From the NCBI GenBank assembly GCA_003248865.1, contig QFPK01000003.1:124001-188000 (forward strand): a DNA stretch of 64,000 nucleotides, read 5' to 3'. The notes beneath the pieces are model-generated. The model made no database searches, was not told the origin of the DNA, and saw only the letters and a list, made by a program, of their open reading frames with translations. Shown in pieces: positions 16,946-25,365 of the stretch (position 1 is the stretch's first letter; the number at the start of each line of letters is the position of its first letter). The translations under genes were made by a program, and so were the position numbers. This DNA is from Sphingomonas sp. GTDB taxonomy: Bacteria > Pseudomonadota > Alphaproteobacteria > Sphingomonadales > Sphingomonadaceae.

Positions 16946-17416
16946 TTACTGGGCCGGTGCCGCCTGCCGCTCGGGTTGCAGTTCTACCTGCCCCGGCAGC
17001 GGATCGGCAAGCGTCAGCCGGTCAAGCACGTCGGCGGTGGCATCGCGCACGGCGAGCATCACCAGCCGCAGATGGCATTCGCTTTCCGGAACGCAGTTGT
17101 CGCACGGCTCATAGGCCAGTCGTGCAGCGCAAGGTACCAGCGCGAGCGAGCCCCGGGTGATGCGCACAATGTCGCCATAGCTGATCGCAGATGGTTCACG
17201 CTCCAGCCAGTAGCCGCCGGCACGGCCCCGCTTGGTACCGATAATGCCTTCGCGCGACAGCTCTGAGAGGATCACGGTCAGGAATTTGCGCGGAATGCGC
17301 TGGCTGTCCGCGATCTCCCCGATCTGCACGGGACCATCGCCATAGCGCCCCGCCAGATAGAGGAGCGCCCGCATGGCGTAACGCGACTTCATGTTGAGCA
17401 TCTTGAATTCCGCCAT
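16946..17416 (-). CDS. Rrf2-family transcriptional regulator, probably Fe-S binding
   Basis: The 156-residue protein opens with the Rrf2 winged-helix: MKSRYAMRALLYLA, IPRKFLTVILSELSREGI, and the wing KRGRAGGYWLERE. The sensor part has four cysteines (VPCAARL, YEPCDNCVPESECHL), giving CxxC-x5-C, a spacing used by several Fe-S Rrf2 proteins. It may sense NO, redox state or iron-sulfur supply. The start at 17416 (MAEFKMLNMK) is given; ATG codons a few residues inside are alternatives. It is divergent from nitronate monooxygenase, which it may control. Confidence 0.88.
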   Translation of the reverse strand: MAEFKMLNMKSRYAMRALLYLAGRYGDGPVQIGEIADSQRIPRKFLTVILSELSREGIIGTKRGRAGGYWLEREPSAISYGDIVRITRGSLALVPCAARLAYEPCDNCVPESECHLRLVMLAVRDATADVLDRLTLADPLPGQVELQPERQAAPAQ

Positions 17417-17557
17417 GCGCCGATGAAGCCCGCATATCAACCCATCTGGCAGAGTTTGGATGCAGTTGCCGTCGCACTGTGGCCGGACTGGCACTCGGGG
17501 CAGGTTACCAAAGCGTCGGCGCTGCTTATGGGGGCTCTGACAAGTGGGAGAATTGCC

Positions 17558-18568
17558 ATGCCGTTTCAAACCCGGATCACCGACATGCTGGGGATCGAAC
17601 ACCCGATCGTGCAGGGCGGGATGCAGTCCATCGGCGTCGCCGAACTGGCCTCCGCCGTTTCCAACGCGGGCGGCCTCGGAATCCTGACCGCGCTCACCCA
17701 GCCCAGCCCGAAGGCACTGGCCGAGGAAGTGGAGCGCTGCCGGGGCATGACGTCGAAGCCGTTCGGCGTGAACGTCACCGTGTTCCCCACCACCATGTCG
17801 CCCGATTATGTGGGCTTCGCCAAAGCCGCGCTGGATGCCGGCGTCCGCATCTTCGAAACCGCCGGCACGCAGGCCGTGGCCGAGGTGTGGGAAGTGGTGA
17901 AGGCGGTGCCCGGCACCACCATCCTGCACAAATGCACCGCCGTGCGCCACGCCCTCTCCGCCGAGCGCAAGGGCGTGGACATCATTTCGATCGACGGCTT
18001 CGAATGCGCCGGCCACCCCGGCGAGGATGACATCCCCGGCCTGATCCTGATCCCGGCGGCCGCCGACAAGGTGAAGATCCCGATGCTGGCATCGGGCGGC
18101 TTCGGCGACGGGCGCGGCCTGATCGCGGCGCTGGCGCTGGGCGCCGAAGGCATCAACATGGGCACCCGCTTCTGCGCCACCGCCGAAGCGCCCATCCACC
18201 CCAATGTGAAGCAGAAATATCTCGAGAATGACGAGCGCGGATCGCACCTGATCTTCCGCAAGTTCCACAACACCGCCCGCGTCGGCAAATCCGACGTCTC
18301 CGACGAAGTGGTGCGCCGCCTCGCCAACCCGGATGCCGTCTTTGAGGACGTCCGCGCGCTGGTGTCCGGCGCGGCCGGCAAGGAGCTGTTGGAAACCGGC
18401 GATCTCAGCAAGGGCGTGTTCTGGGCCGGGATGGTGCAAGGCCTGATCCACGACATCCCGACCTGCGAACAGCTGATCTCCCGCATCATCAGCGAAGCCG
18501 AGGCGATCCTCGACCAGCGACTGGCAGGGTTCCGCGCACCGGCAAAGGGCGCGACAAAGGCGGCCTGA
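17558..18568 (+). CDS. Nitronate monooxygenase (2-nitropropane dioxygenase family)
   Basis: FMN flavoprotein that oxidises nitronates such as propionate-3-nitronate. TIM barrel of 336 residues with IEHPIVQGGMQSIG at the start, KPFGVNVTVFPT, the active-site histidine region DGFECAGHPGEDD, and the FMN-phosphate motif LASGGFGDGRGL ... GAEGINMGTRF. The ATG at 17558 follows GGGAG with seven-base spacing; the frame open further upstream overlaps the regulator's promoter and lacks the family pattern. Divergent from the Rrf2 gene with 141 bp between. Confidence 0.9.
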   Translation: MPFQTRITDMLGIEHPIVQGGMQSIGVAELASAVSNAGGLGILTALTQPSPKALAEEVERCRGMTSKPFGVNVTVFPTTMSPDYVGFAKAALDAGVRIFETAGTQAVAEVWEVVKAVPGTTILHKCTAVRHALSAERKGVDIISIDGFECAGHPGEDDIPGLILIPAAADKVKIPMLASGGFGDGRGLIAALALGAEGINMGTRFCATAEAPIHPNVKQKYLENDERGSHLIFRKFHNTARVGKSDVSDEVVRRLANPDAVFEDVRALVSGAAGKELLETGDLSKGVFWAGMVQGLIHDIPTCEQLISRIISEAEAILDQRLAGFRAPAKGATKAA

Positions 18569-18581
18569 CGGGGCTGCTGGC

Positions 18582-18700
18582 AGAGATTTTCTGCCTCCGG
18601 CGGGCAGGGAAATGATTTCCCTGCACCCTCGACATTTGCGTGGTGCGCCCACTCCAAGCTTGCGTGGGTGAAGCACATCGATAGCCTGCGGCGCAACCTC
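18582..18700 (+). repeat. Palindromic intergenic element, copy B (truncated)
   Basis: Starts 14 bp after the nitronate monooxygenase stop. It contains the 39-bp block (18592-18630) identical to the copy at 15000, including GCAGGGAAA-TGA-TTTCCCTGC (18604-18624), preceded by a GGCAGA...TCTGCC stem. Homology to copy A continues through GATAGCCTGCGGCGC near 18681-18693 and then stops: only the left half is present, without the mirrored right end. Confidence 0.8.
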
Positions 18701-18860
18701 GACTCTCTCCCCTGCTAGGGGGAGAGTTGGAGAGGGGGGTGATCCACCTCTATTCCTCCAAGAACAACGTTACCTCTGGGCTAGTGTGGCGATGATGTGC
18801 CTAATTTTGGCGATAGCATTCATTGCAAACGCGTCGGTCTTTACTGCCATTGCAATCCCC
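18701..18860. other. Intergenic sequence with a short CT/AG hairpin
   Basis: No gene. An imperfect hairpin lies at 18702-18727 (ACTCTCTCCCC with GGGGGAGAGT around TGCTA), followed by GGAGAGGGGGG. The rest is unremarkable and less GC-rich than the genes. Confidence 0.6.
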
Positions 18861-18958
18861 CCGCTCAGGCTGAGCTTGTCGAAGCCCCCGACGCGAAAGC
18901 GCAATGGCTGAGCCGTTTGTCATCGCCCATTGGGCTTCGACAAGCTCAGCCTGAGCGG
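18861..18958. repeat. Perfect 27-bp inverted repeat (dispersed-repeat type)
   Basis: Arms at 18861-18887 and 18932-18958 are exact reverse complements over 27 bp, separated by 44 bp. The arm contains GCTCAGGCTGAGCTTGTCGA, a sequence I recall as a common intergenic repeat in sphingomonads and other proteobacteria. The paired arms could form a very stable stem in RNA or DNA. Confidence 0.85.
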
Positions 18959-19056
18959 TGTGGAGAGCGTGCCACGGGCCCAACCGTACACAAGCGATGA
19001 GAGTAGTTGCCACACAACGTCCTGTCAGAGGGCAAGGTGGGATGGCCCCTTCCCGC

Positions 19057-19674
19057 TCACACCCCATCCGTCCGCCGCGCCAACCAGACTGTTCGCCCGC
19101 CGCAGTCCGGATCTTCGGGACTGAAGGCGAGGAGCCCGAAGCCGTGGGCGGCGAGCAGGTCGCGATAGTCCTGGGGATCAAGGCTGGCGTGGTGGAGGGG
19201 TTCGCCTTCGAAGCGGCCGATGGCTTGCCCCCGGGCGGGGCCGCTGTTGAAAAGCAGCGGTGCCCCGGGCAGGGCGTGGGCGGCGAAGATCGGAAACATG
19301 GCTGGCTGGTCTGCAGCAGGCAGGTGAAAGAAACTGTCCCACGCCAGCACGCCACCGAACCGGCGGCCGAGAGCCAGCTCGCGCATGTCCGAGAGATGTG
19401 TTGTGGCATGCGGCAGGTTGCGGCGGAACTCGGCGAGCAATTCAGGTGAACTGTCGACACCAGTCACGATATGGCCCGAGCCTGCAACATGCATGGCAAC
19501 AGGAGCCCCGGGCCCACAGCCGATATCCAGAATTTCGCAGCCGGGTGCCGCGACGGCTAGAAAGCGGTCGATCCACCCACGATCGCCGAAGCGATCACGC
19601 CGCGCTTCGGCGAAAGCGGCGGCGTGCCGCCGGTAGAGCCCGATCACTTCGTCAGCAGGAGCCGCCTTCGCCAT
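19057..19674 (-). CDS. Class I SAM-dependent methyltransferase
   Basis: The 205-residue protein has the SAM-binding motif I ILDIGCGPGAPVAMH at about 48-62, a motif II acidic end in ITGVDSS, and later strands HLSDMRELALGRRFGGVLAWDSFFHL that match the methyltransferase_11/25 fold. The acceptor is unknown; nothing nearby points to ubiquinone, tRNA or protein methylation. It is the gene after lexA on the minus strand, 57 bp away, and may be its own unit. Confidence 0.85.
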   Translation of the reverse strand: MAKAAPADEVIGLYRRHAAAFAEARRDRFGDRGWIDRFLAVAAPGCEILDIGCGPGAPVAMHVAGSGHIVTGVDSSPELLAEFRRNLPHATTHLSDMRELALGRRFGGVLAWDSFFHLPAADQPAMFPIFAAHALPGAPLLFNSGPARGQAIGRFEGEPLHHASLDPQDYRDLLAAHGFGLLAFSPEDPDCGGRTVWLARRTDGV

Positions 19675-19731
19675 GGCTTCACCGGCCCATTTGGCTTCGC
19701 GTCATCATCCGGGCGGGCCTGCCGATGCCTG

Positions 19732-20418
19732 TCAGTAACGCCGCAGCAATCCTGCCAGCTTGCCCTGAATCTTCACGCGGGAGGGCAGATAATATTGCGG
19801 GTCATAGAGGCTGTTGGCCGGGTCGAGCCGGATCATCCCCTTGTCCCGGTGGAAATATTTCAGCGTCGCCTCGGCATTGTCGATCAGCGCCACCACGATT
19901 TCGCCGTCGCGGGCTTCCTCGGCCTTGCGGATCAGGGCGAAGTCCCCGTCGAAGATGCCGGCTTCGATCATGGAATCGCCGGCCACCTGCAACGCATAAT
20001 GCTCGCCCGGCCCCAGCAGCGCCTGCGGCACGGCGAGTTGTTCATGATCCTCGATCGCCTCGATCGGCAGGCCGGCGGCGATCTTGCCGACCAGCGGCAC
20101 CGCGATGGCGGGCGCATCGTCGGGAAGGGCCTTCGCAGCTTCGGCCTTCCGGGCACGCGCGGCGGCGATGTCCGAAACGGGTGCAGGCGACTGCGTGTTC
20201 GATGCGCCCGGCAGCCGCATCACCTCCAGCGCGCGGGCCCGGTTGGGCAGGCGACGCAAGAACTGCCGCTCCTCCAGCGCGCCGATCAGCCTGTGCACGC
20301 CGGACTTGGATTTCAGGTCCAACGCCTCCTTCATCTCCTCGAACGAGGGGGAGACGCCGGTCTCGGCCAGTCGGTCATGGATGAACAGCAGCAGCTCATG
20401 TTGCTTTGCGGTCAGCAT
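19732..20418 (-). CDS. lexA: LexA repressor
   Basis: SOS repressor that self-cleaves when RecA filaments form on damaged DNA. The 228-residue protein has the N-terminal winged helix (MLTAKQHELLLFIHDRLAET, SFEEMKEALDLKSKSGVHRL), the Ala-Gly cleavage site in GKIAAGLPIEA, the catalytic serine in VAGDSMIEAGI and the catalytic lysine in AEATLKYFHRD. Its upstream region has a perfect alphaproteobacterial SOS box, so it should be autoregulated. moeA lies upstream on the same strand. Confidence 0.97.
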   Translation of the reverse strand: MLTAKQHELLLFIHDRLAETGVSPSFEEMKEALDLKSKSGVHRLIGALEERQFLRRLPNRARALEVMRLPGASNTQSPAPVSDIAAARARKAEAAKALPDDAPAIAVPLVGKIAAGLPIEAIEDHEQLAVPQALLGPGEHYALQVAGDSMIEAGIFDGDFALIRKAEEARDGEIVVALIDNAEATLKYFHRDKGMIRLDPANSLYDPQYYLPSRVKIQGKLAGLLRRY

Positions 20419-20438
20419 AGGATGCCTCGGCCGATATG

Positions 20439-20453
20439 GAACATGAGAAGAAC
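20439..20453 (-). promoter_or_regulatory. LexA (SOS) box of lexA
   Basis: On the minus strand this reads GTTC-TTCTCAT-GTTC, an exact match to the alphaproteobacterial LexA site GTTC-N7-GTTC, 21 bp before the lexA start. A second near-match, GTTC-N6-GTTC, lies at 20461-20474 with one base less in the spacer. Confidence 0.85.
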
Positions 20454-20498
20454 ATTAAGGGAACTGTGCGGAACAGGTCAAGAGGCTTTCGCCTGCAT

Positions 20499-21683
20499 TC
20501 AGAGGTTTAGCACCGGAACAGGGGTGCCGGCCTTCACGGCATCGGCATGCTCGGGGCGGACCAGAAGCGCGTTGCTGGCGGCCAGCACGCCCATCAGGCT
20601 GCTGTCCTGACTGGTCGCGGGTGCAATGCCGGCCGCCGTCAGGCGTGCGCGCATGAAGTGGCGGCGCACGCCATTGGCCGGCAGGTCCACCAGAATTGGC
20701 GCCTCCGCATAGATATCCAGGGGCGCCGGATCGCCCGCCATGCTGCGCAGCAACGGCACCAGAAACAGCCGCGCGCAGACGAAGGCGGACACCGGATTTC
20801 CGGGCAGCCCGACAACCAGCGTGCCATTCAACCGACCCGCCATCAGCGGCTTGCCCGGCTGCATCGCCACCCGCCAGAAATCCAGCTCGGCGCCTGCCGC
20901 CAGCAGGGCCGGGCGGACAAGATCATGGTCCCCAACCGATGCGCCGCCCACCGTCACCAGCAGGTCGAAATCCGTCGTCGGCCGCAGCGCAGCCTCGAGC
21001 AAGTCGGGCCTGTCGGGTACGATCCCGAGATCCGTCACGTCTGCAAACGGGCGCAGCAATTCGCGCAGCATCAAGGCGTTGGAACCGATGATCTGCCCCG
21101 GCCCCGGTTCCGCGCCGGGCGGCACCAGCTCGTCTCCGGTGGAGAGCAGTGCGACGCGCGGACTACGATGCACATGCACGGTTGCAAGGCCCGCGGCCGC
21201 CAGCAATCCCAGACGCGCAGGCGTCAGACGCTCGCCCGATTCCGCCAACGATTGCCCGGCTGTGAAATCCTGCCCGCGCCTGCGGACATGCGCACCGGCA
21301 TGCGGCGGGCCGTCTTCGGGAAAACTCAATTCATCACCAGACAACCGGGCATCCTCCTGCACGGCGACCGTGTCCGCACCATCGGGCAGGTGCGCGCCGG
21401 TGAAGATGCGCACCGCTTCGCCATCGGCTGTGCGCCCCTCGAACGGCCGCCCGGCAGCAGACTCCCCAATCACCCGGAACGGGCCGGGCAGGCCTGCAAA
21501 CCGGATCGCATAGCCATCCATCGCACTCACATCGGCCGGCGGCTGGGTGAGGCGCGCGATGGCACCCGTAGCCAGAAAACGCGCTCCGGCTTCGGCGATG
21601 GGCACATCCTCCGCCGGCAAAGGCCCCCCCAGCGCCAGCAACCGTGCCAGCGCTTCGTCGAACGGGATCAGCCCCTTCAGCAT
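20499..21683 (-). CDS. moeA: Molybdopterin molybdenumtransferase
   Basis: Inserts molybdate into adenylylated molybdopterin. The 394-residue protein shows the MoeA domains in order: PPADVSAMDGYAIR near residue 50, FTGAHLPDGADTV, the MoaB-like domain with STGDELVPPG and TVGGASVGDHD, and the C-terminal beta domain. PGKPLMAG and LPGNPVSAFV are family signatures. Its partner moaC is five bases upstream in the same operon. The window does not show other moa or moe genes. Confidence 0.95.
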   Translation of the reverse strand: MLKGLIPFDEALARLLALGGPLPAEDVPIAEAGARFLATGAIARLTQPPADVSAMDGYAIRFAGLPGPFRVIGESAAGRPFEGRTADGEAVRIFTGAHLPDGADTVAVQEDARLSGDELSFPEDGPPHAGAHVRRRGQDFTAGQSLAESGERLTPARLGLLAAAGLATVHVHRSPRVALLSTGDELVPPGAEPGPGQIIGSNALMLRELLRPFADVTDLGIVPDRPDLLEAALRPTTDFDLLVTVGGASVGDHDLVRPALLAAGAELDFWRVAMQPGKPLMAGRLNGTLVVGLPGNPVSAFVCARLFLVPLLRSMAGDPAPLDIYAEAPILVDLPANGVRRHFMRARLTAAGIAPATSQDSSLMGVLAASNALLVRPEHADAVKAGTPVPVLNL

Positions 21684-21688
21684 ATCCG

Positions 21689-22168
21689 TCAGCCGGCTTC
21701 GGGCGCGTGCCAGTCGCCGCTCTTGCCGCCGCGCTTTTCCAGCAGCCGCACGCCCTCGATCCGCATGCCCCGGTCCAGCGCCTTCACCATGTCATAGAGC
21801 GTCAGCAGCGCGACGGAGACCGCCGTCAGCGCCTCCATCTCCACCCCGGTCTGTCCGGTGGTGGCAACCGTGGCCGTGACGCGCACGCTGCTTTCGTGCA
21901 ATTCCAGATCGACAGCCACGCTGCTGATCGGCAGCGGATGGCACAGCGGGATCAGCTCGGCGGTGCGCTTGGCCGCCATGATCCCGGCGATGCGCGCCGT
22001 CGCCAGCACATCGCCCTTCTTGGCGGCGCCGTCGCGGATGGCGGCCAGCGTCTCGGCAGACATCGAAATCCGCCCCTCCGCCACCGCCGTGCGCGCGGTG
22101 ATGGCCTTGCCGCCCACATCCACCATCCGGGCAGCGCCTGCCTCGTCCAGATGGGTCAGGCCGCTCAT
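21689..22168 (-). CDS. moaC: Cyclic pyranopterin monophosphate synthase
   Basis: Converts the MoaA product to cyclic pyranopterin monophosphate in molybdenum cofactor synthesis. The 159-residue length is normal. Signatures are MVDVGGKAITARTAVAEG at the N-terminus, IPLCHPLPISSV in the middle, and TGVEMEALTAVSVALLTLYDM, which holds the conserved active-site region with the lysine in MVKALDRGM. Overlaps trpC by four bases. Confidence 0.96.
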   Translation of the reverse strand: MSGLTHLDEAGAARMVDVGGKAITARTAVAEGRISMSAETLAAIRDGAAKKGDVLATARIAGIMAAKRTAELIPLCHPLPISSVAVDLELHESSVRVTATVATTGQTGVEMEALTAVSVALLTLYDMVKALDRGMRIEGVRLLEKRGGKSGDWHAPEAG

Positions 22169-22962
22169 CGCCCGCCCAGCAGCGCCCGCGTGGCGGCTTC
22201 CACATCCTCCTCGCGCATCAGGCTTTCGCCCACCAGGAAGGTCGTGACACCGGCCGACCGTTCCAGCCGCTCCAGATCGGCGTGGGTTGCGATGCCGGAT
22301 TCCGCGATCAGCAGCCGGTCGGCCGGCGCCAGCGCCGCGACGCGCTCCGTCACCGCCAGATCCACCACCATCGTCTTCAGATTGCGATTGTTCACCCCGA
22401 TTAGCGGGGTCTTCAGCTTGCAGGCCCGCTCCAGCTCCGCCTCGTCATGCACTTCCACCAGCACGTCCAGCCCGATCTCGAAGGCCGCTGCCTCCAGCTC
22501 GGCCATCAGCGTGTCGGGCAGCGCCGCCACGATCAGCAGGATGGCGTCCGCCCCCAGACTGCGCGATTCGCGCACCTGATAGGGGTCGACGATGAAGTCC
22601 TTCCTGAGTGCCGGCAGCGACAATGCGGCATGCCGGGCCAGCGCCAGATAGGAATCCTTCCCCTGGAAATAGGGCTCGTCCGTCAGCACCGACAGGCAGG
22701 TGGCCCCGGCCGTCTCATAGGCATGGGCGATCTCTTCGGGGTCGAACTTCGCCCGGATCAGGCCCTTGGACGGGCTCGCCTTCTTCACTTCCGCGATCAG
22801 GCCATAGCGGCCGGCGGCACGCGCCTTCTGCAGGGCGGCGGCGAACCCGCGCGGCGGGCCGAAGGTGCCCAGCTGCAACGTTTCTTCCGGGCGCACGGCC
22901 TTGCGGCCCGCGACATGGGCGCGTTTCGCCTCGATGATGGGTTGCAGTCTGTCTGCCATCAC
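22165..22962 (-). CDS. trpC: Indole-3-glycerol phosphate synthase
   Basis: Closes the indole ring from CdRP. TIM barrel of 265 residues: IAEVKKASPSKGLI holds the phosphate-binding and catalytic lysine, LRKDFIVDPYQVRESRSLGAD the second catalytic lysine, LIGVNNRNLKTM the conserved asparagine region and LIAESGI the catalytic glutamate strand. It is not fused to trpF, which lies in the other operon. Six bases after trpD. Confidence 0.97.
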   Translation of the reverse strand: MMADRLQPIIEAKRAHVAGRKAVRPEETLQLGTFGPPRGFAAALQKARAAGRYGLIAEVKKASPSKGLIRAKFDPEEIAHAYETAGATCLSVLTDEPYFQGKDSYLALARHAALSLPALRKDFIVDPYQVRESRSLGADAILLIVAALPDTLMAELEAAAFEIGLDVLVEVHDEAELERACKLKTPLIGVNNRNLKTMVVDLAVTERVAALAPADRLLIAESGIATHADLERLERSAGVTTFLVGESLMREEDVEAATRALLGGR

Positions 22963-22968
22963 GCTGCC

Positions 22969-23952
22969 TTAGCGAAAGGCGAGGAACTGTGCGAGCCGGT
23001 CTGCGCCGGCCCCGCCGTCCAGCGCTTCGCGGGCGTCGGCCAGCGCCTGCGGCCAGCTGCGACCCGTCAGCGTCAGCGCGGCGGCGGCGTTCGCCAGCAC
23101 GATGTCGCGATAGGCCGGGCGGCCCCGCCCCTCGAACAGCGCGCGCAGCTCGGCGGCGTTTTCAGCGGGCTCCCCACCGGCTATGGCGTCCCGGTCGTGC
23201 AGGGCCAATCCATGCGCCATGGGTGCAAACGCTTCTTCGGTCAGGCCCGCCGCCGTGCCGCGCACCAGCAGGCTGTCCGCATGCACCGCGATTTCATCCA
23301 GCCCGCCGCCATGAACCGCCAGCACATCGCTGGCCCCCAGCGCCAGCGCGGCTTCCGCCACAGGGCCGGTCCAGCCCGGTGCGAACACCCCGATCATCTG
23401 CCGCTTCACGCCCGCCGGATTGGCCAGCGGCCCCAGCAGGTTGAAGATGGTGCGCCGCCCCAGCGCGCGGCGGATCGGTGCCACCCGCGCCAGCGCCGGG
23501 TGATGCGCCTGCGCGAACAGGAAGGCGACCCCGGTTTCGGCCAGAGACGCCTCGGCCCGGTCCGTCGGCAGGTCCGGTCGCCAGCCCAGCGCCTCCAGCA
23601 CATCGGCCGTGCCGGATCGGGAGGAGGCGCCGCGATTGCCGTGCTTGGCGACCGGAACGCCGCAGGCCGCAACCACAAAGGTGACGGCAGTGGAAACGTT
23701 GAGGCTGTGAGAGCCGTCTCCGCCCGTGCCGCACACGTCGATGGCGCCGTCCGGCCCGGCCACCGGCCGCATGCGCTGCCGCATCACGCCTGCGGCGGCC
23801 GCGATCTCGGCGGGCGTTTCGCCCCGCTCGGCCAGCGCCACCAGAAAGGCCGCGATGTCGGAATCGGCGAGGTCGGCGCCCAGAATCCGGTCAAAGGCGT
23901 CGGCTGCGGCCTCCGGGTCCAGAGGCCGCAGCGGATCGGGCAGGCTGGTCAC
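22969..23952 (-). CDS. trpD: Anthranilate phosphoribosyltransferase
   Basis: Transfers phosphoribosyl from PRPP to anthranilate. The 327-residue protein has the glycine-rich PRPP site DVCGTGGDGSHSLNVST at about 78-94, KHGNRGASSRSGTADVLEALG, and the PPi/Mg acidic pair later in the chain. trpG overlaps by four bases upstream; the two encoded activities are separate proteins here. Confidence 0.97.
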   Translation of the reverse strand: MTSLPDPLRPLDPEAAADAFDRILGADLADSDIAAFLVALAERGETPAEIAAAAGVMRQRMRPVAGPDGAIDVCGTGGDGSHSLNVSTAVTFVVAACGVPVAKHGNRGASSRSGTADVLEALGWRPDLPTDRAEASLAETGVAFLFAQAHHPALARVAPIRRALGRRTIFNLLGPLANPAGVKRQMIGVFAPGWTGPVAEAALALGASDVLAVHGGGLDEIAVHADSLLVRGTAAGLTEEAFAPMAHGLALHDRDAIAGGEPAENAAELRALFEGRGRPAYRDIVLANAAAALTLTGRSWPQALADAREALDGGAGADRLAQFLAFR

Positions 23953-24551
23953 GCCGCTAACCCCTCCGGCGTCCGATGCGCGATGCCCGCGATGTCCAGG
24001 AAGTTGGCCAGCAGCCGGTGGCCATGTTCGGTGGCGATGGATTCGGGGTGGAACTGCACCCCGTGCAGCGGCAGGTCGCGGTGCTGCAGCCCCATGATGA
24101 TGCCGTCGGTCTCGGCCGTGATTTCCAGCACCGGCGGCAGGCTGGCGCGGTCCACGATCAGGCTGTGATAGCGCGTGGCCGTGAAGGGGGAGGGCAGGCC
24201 TGCGAATACAGACTTGCCCTCATGATACATCGGGCTGGTCTTGCCGTGCATCTGCGTCGGCGCCCGCACCACCCGGCCCTGAAAGGCCTGCCCCAGCGCC
24301 TGATGGCCCAGGCACACGCCGAACAGCGGCAATCGCGTGTCGGCGGCGGCCGCGATCAGGTCCAGGCAGATGCCCGCTTCGTTGGGCGTGCAGGGGCCGG
24401 GCGACAGCAGCACGGCATCCGGCTTCAGGTCCAGCGCCTGCGCCACCGAGAGGGCGTCGTTGCGCACCACCTCCACCTCCGGCCCCAGTTCCAGCAGATA
24501 GTGGACGAGGTTGAAGGTGAAGCTGTCGTAATTGTCGATGACGAGGATCAT
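23949..24551 (-). CDS. trpG: Anthranilate synthase component II (glutamine amidotransferase)
   Basis: Supplies ammonia from glutamine to component I. Start at 24551 gives MILVIDNYDSFTFNLV, the invariant N-terminus, and 200 residues. The catalytic triad is visible: Cys in FGVCLGHQALG, His and Glu in GVQFHPESI. LSPGPCTPNEAG is the oxyanion strand. The protein could also serve PabB as an amphibolic subunit. The expected trpE partner is not adjacent; instead tpiA lies eight bases upstream. Confidence 0.95.
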   Translation of the reverse strand: MILVIDNYDSFTFNLVHYLLELGPEVEVVRNDALSVAQALDLKPDAVLLSPGPCTPNEAGICLDLIAAAADTRLPLFGVCLGHQALGQAFQGRVVRAPTQMHGKTSPMYHEGKSVFAGLPSPFTATRYHSLIVDRASLPPVLEITAETDGIIMGLQHRDLPLHGVQFHPESIATEHGHRLLANFLDIAGIAHRTPEGLAA

Positions 24552-24559
24552 GGTGCCTC

Positions 24560-25279
24560 TTATCTGGGGGCGCCGGCCGCGATTGCCAGCAGGTCCGCCG
24601 CCTTCAGGCTTGCGCCGCCCACCAGCGCGCCGTCCACATCCGGAATAGCCAGCAGCTCGGCCGCGTTGGAGGGCTTGACCGAACCGCCATAGAGAATGGC
24701 GATGCCCGGCCCCACCTGCGCCCGGATCGCGGCATGCACGTCGGCCACCTGCTCCACCGTGGGGGTCAGCCCGGTGCCGATCGCCCACACCGGCTCATAG
24801 GCGATCACCAGGGTCTTGAGGCCCTCCGGCACCGATCCGGCCAGCTGCCGGCCGATCACCGCCAGCGTTTCGCCCGCCTCGCGCTCGGCCAGCGTTTCCC
24901 CGATGCAGATGATGGGAGTCAGCCCGGCGCGCGCCACCGCTTCGGCCTTGGATTTCACCACGGCATCCGTTTCGCCATGGTCGGTGCGGCGCTCGCTGTG
25001 CCCCACGATGATATGGCTGGCGCCCGCATCTGCGAACATTTCGGCTGACACATCGCCGGTGTGCGCGCCAGACGCCTGCCAATGGCAATCCTGCCCGCCG
25101 ATCGCCACCGCCGAACCCGCAGCCCGCGCCGCGAACGCCGCCACCAGCGTGGCGGGCGGGCACAGCAGCAGTTCGCATCCCGCCGGCGCCGGCGCGGCGA
25201 TCAGCGCCTCCAGCTCGGCGATTCCCGCCTTCAGGCCGTTCATCTTCCAGTTGCCCGCGATCAGTTTCACGCCCGTCAT
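24560..25279 (-). CDS. tpiA: Triosephosphate isomerase
   Basis: Interconverts dihydroxyacetone phosphate and glyceraldehyde 3-phosphate. The 239-residue barrel starts at 25279 with MTGVKLIAGNWKMNG (catalytic Lys), then VGHSERR (catalytic His) and IAYEPVWAIGTG (catalytic Glu plus flexible loop 6). YGGSVKPSN and VGGASLKA form the phosphate site. An upstream ATG at 25309 is less likely because homology begins at the chosen start. It is the first gene of the minus-strand trp-moa group and is divergent from the bepA-like gene. Confidence 0.96.
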   Translation of the reverse strand: MTGVKLIAGNWKMNGLKAGIAELEALIAAPAPAGCELLLCPPATLVAAFAARAAGSAVAIGGQDCHWQASGAHTGDVSAEMFADAGASHIIVGHSERRTDHGETDAVVKSKAEAVARAGLTPIICIGETLAEREAGETLAVIGRQLAGSVPEGLKTLVIAYEPVWAIGTGLTPTVEQVADVHAAIRAQVGPGIAILYGGSVKPSNAAELLAIPDVDGALVGGASLKAADLLAIAAGAPR

Positions 25280-25365
25280 CCCCGCTGTTCCGGCCCGCTG
25301 TTCAGGCAAGGCTCAGCCGCCCCTCTAGACAGGGAGGGCCGGAAACGGCAACCCGTGAGCCTCTG

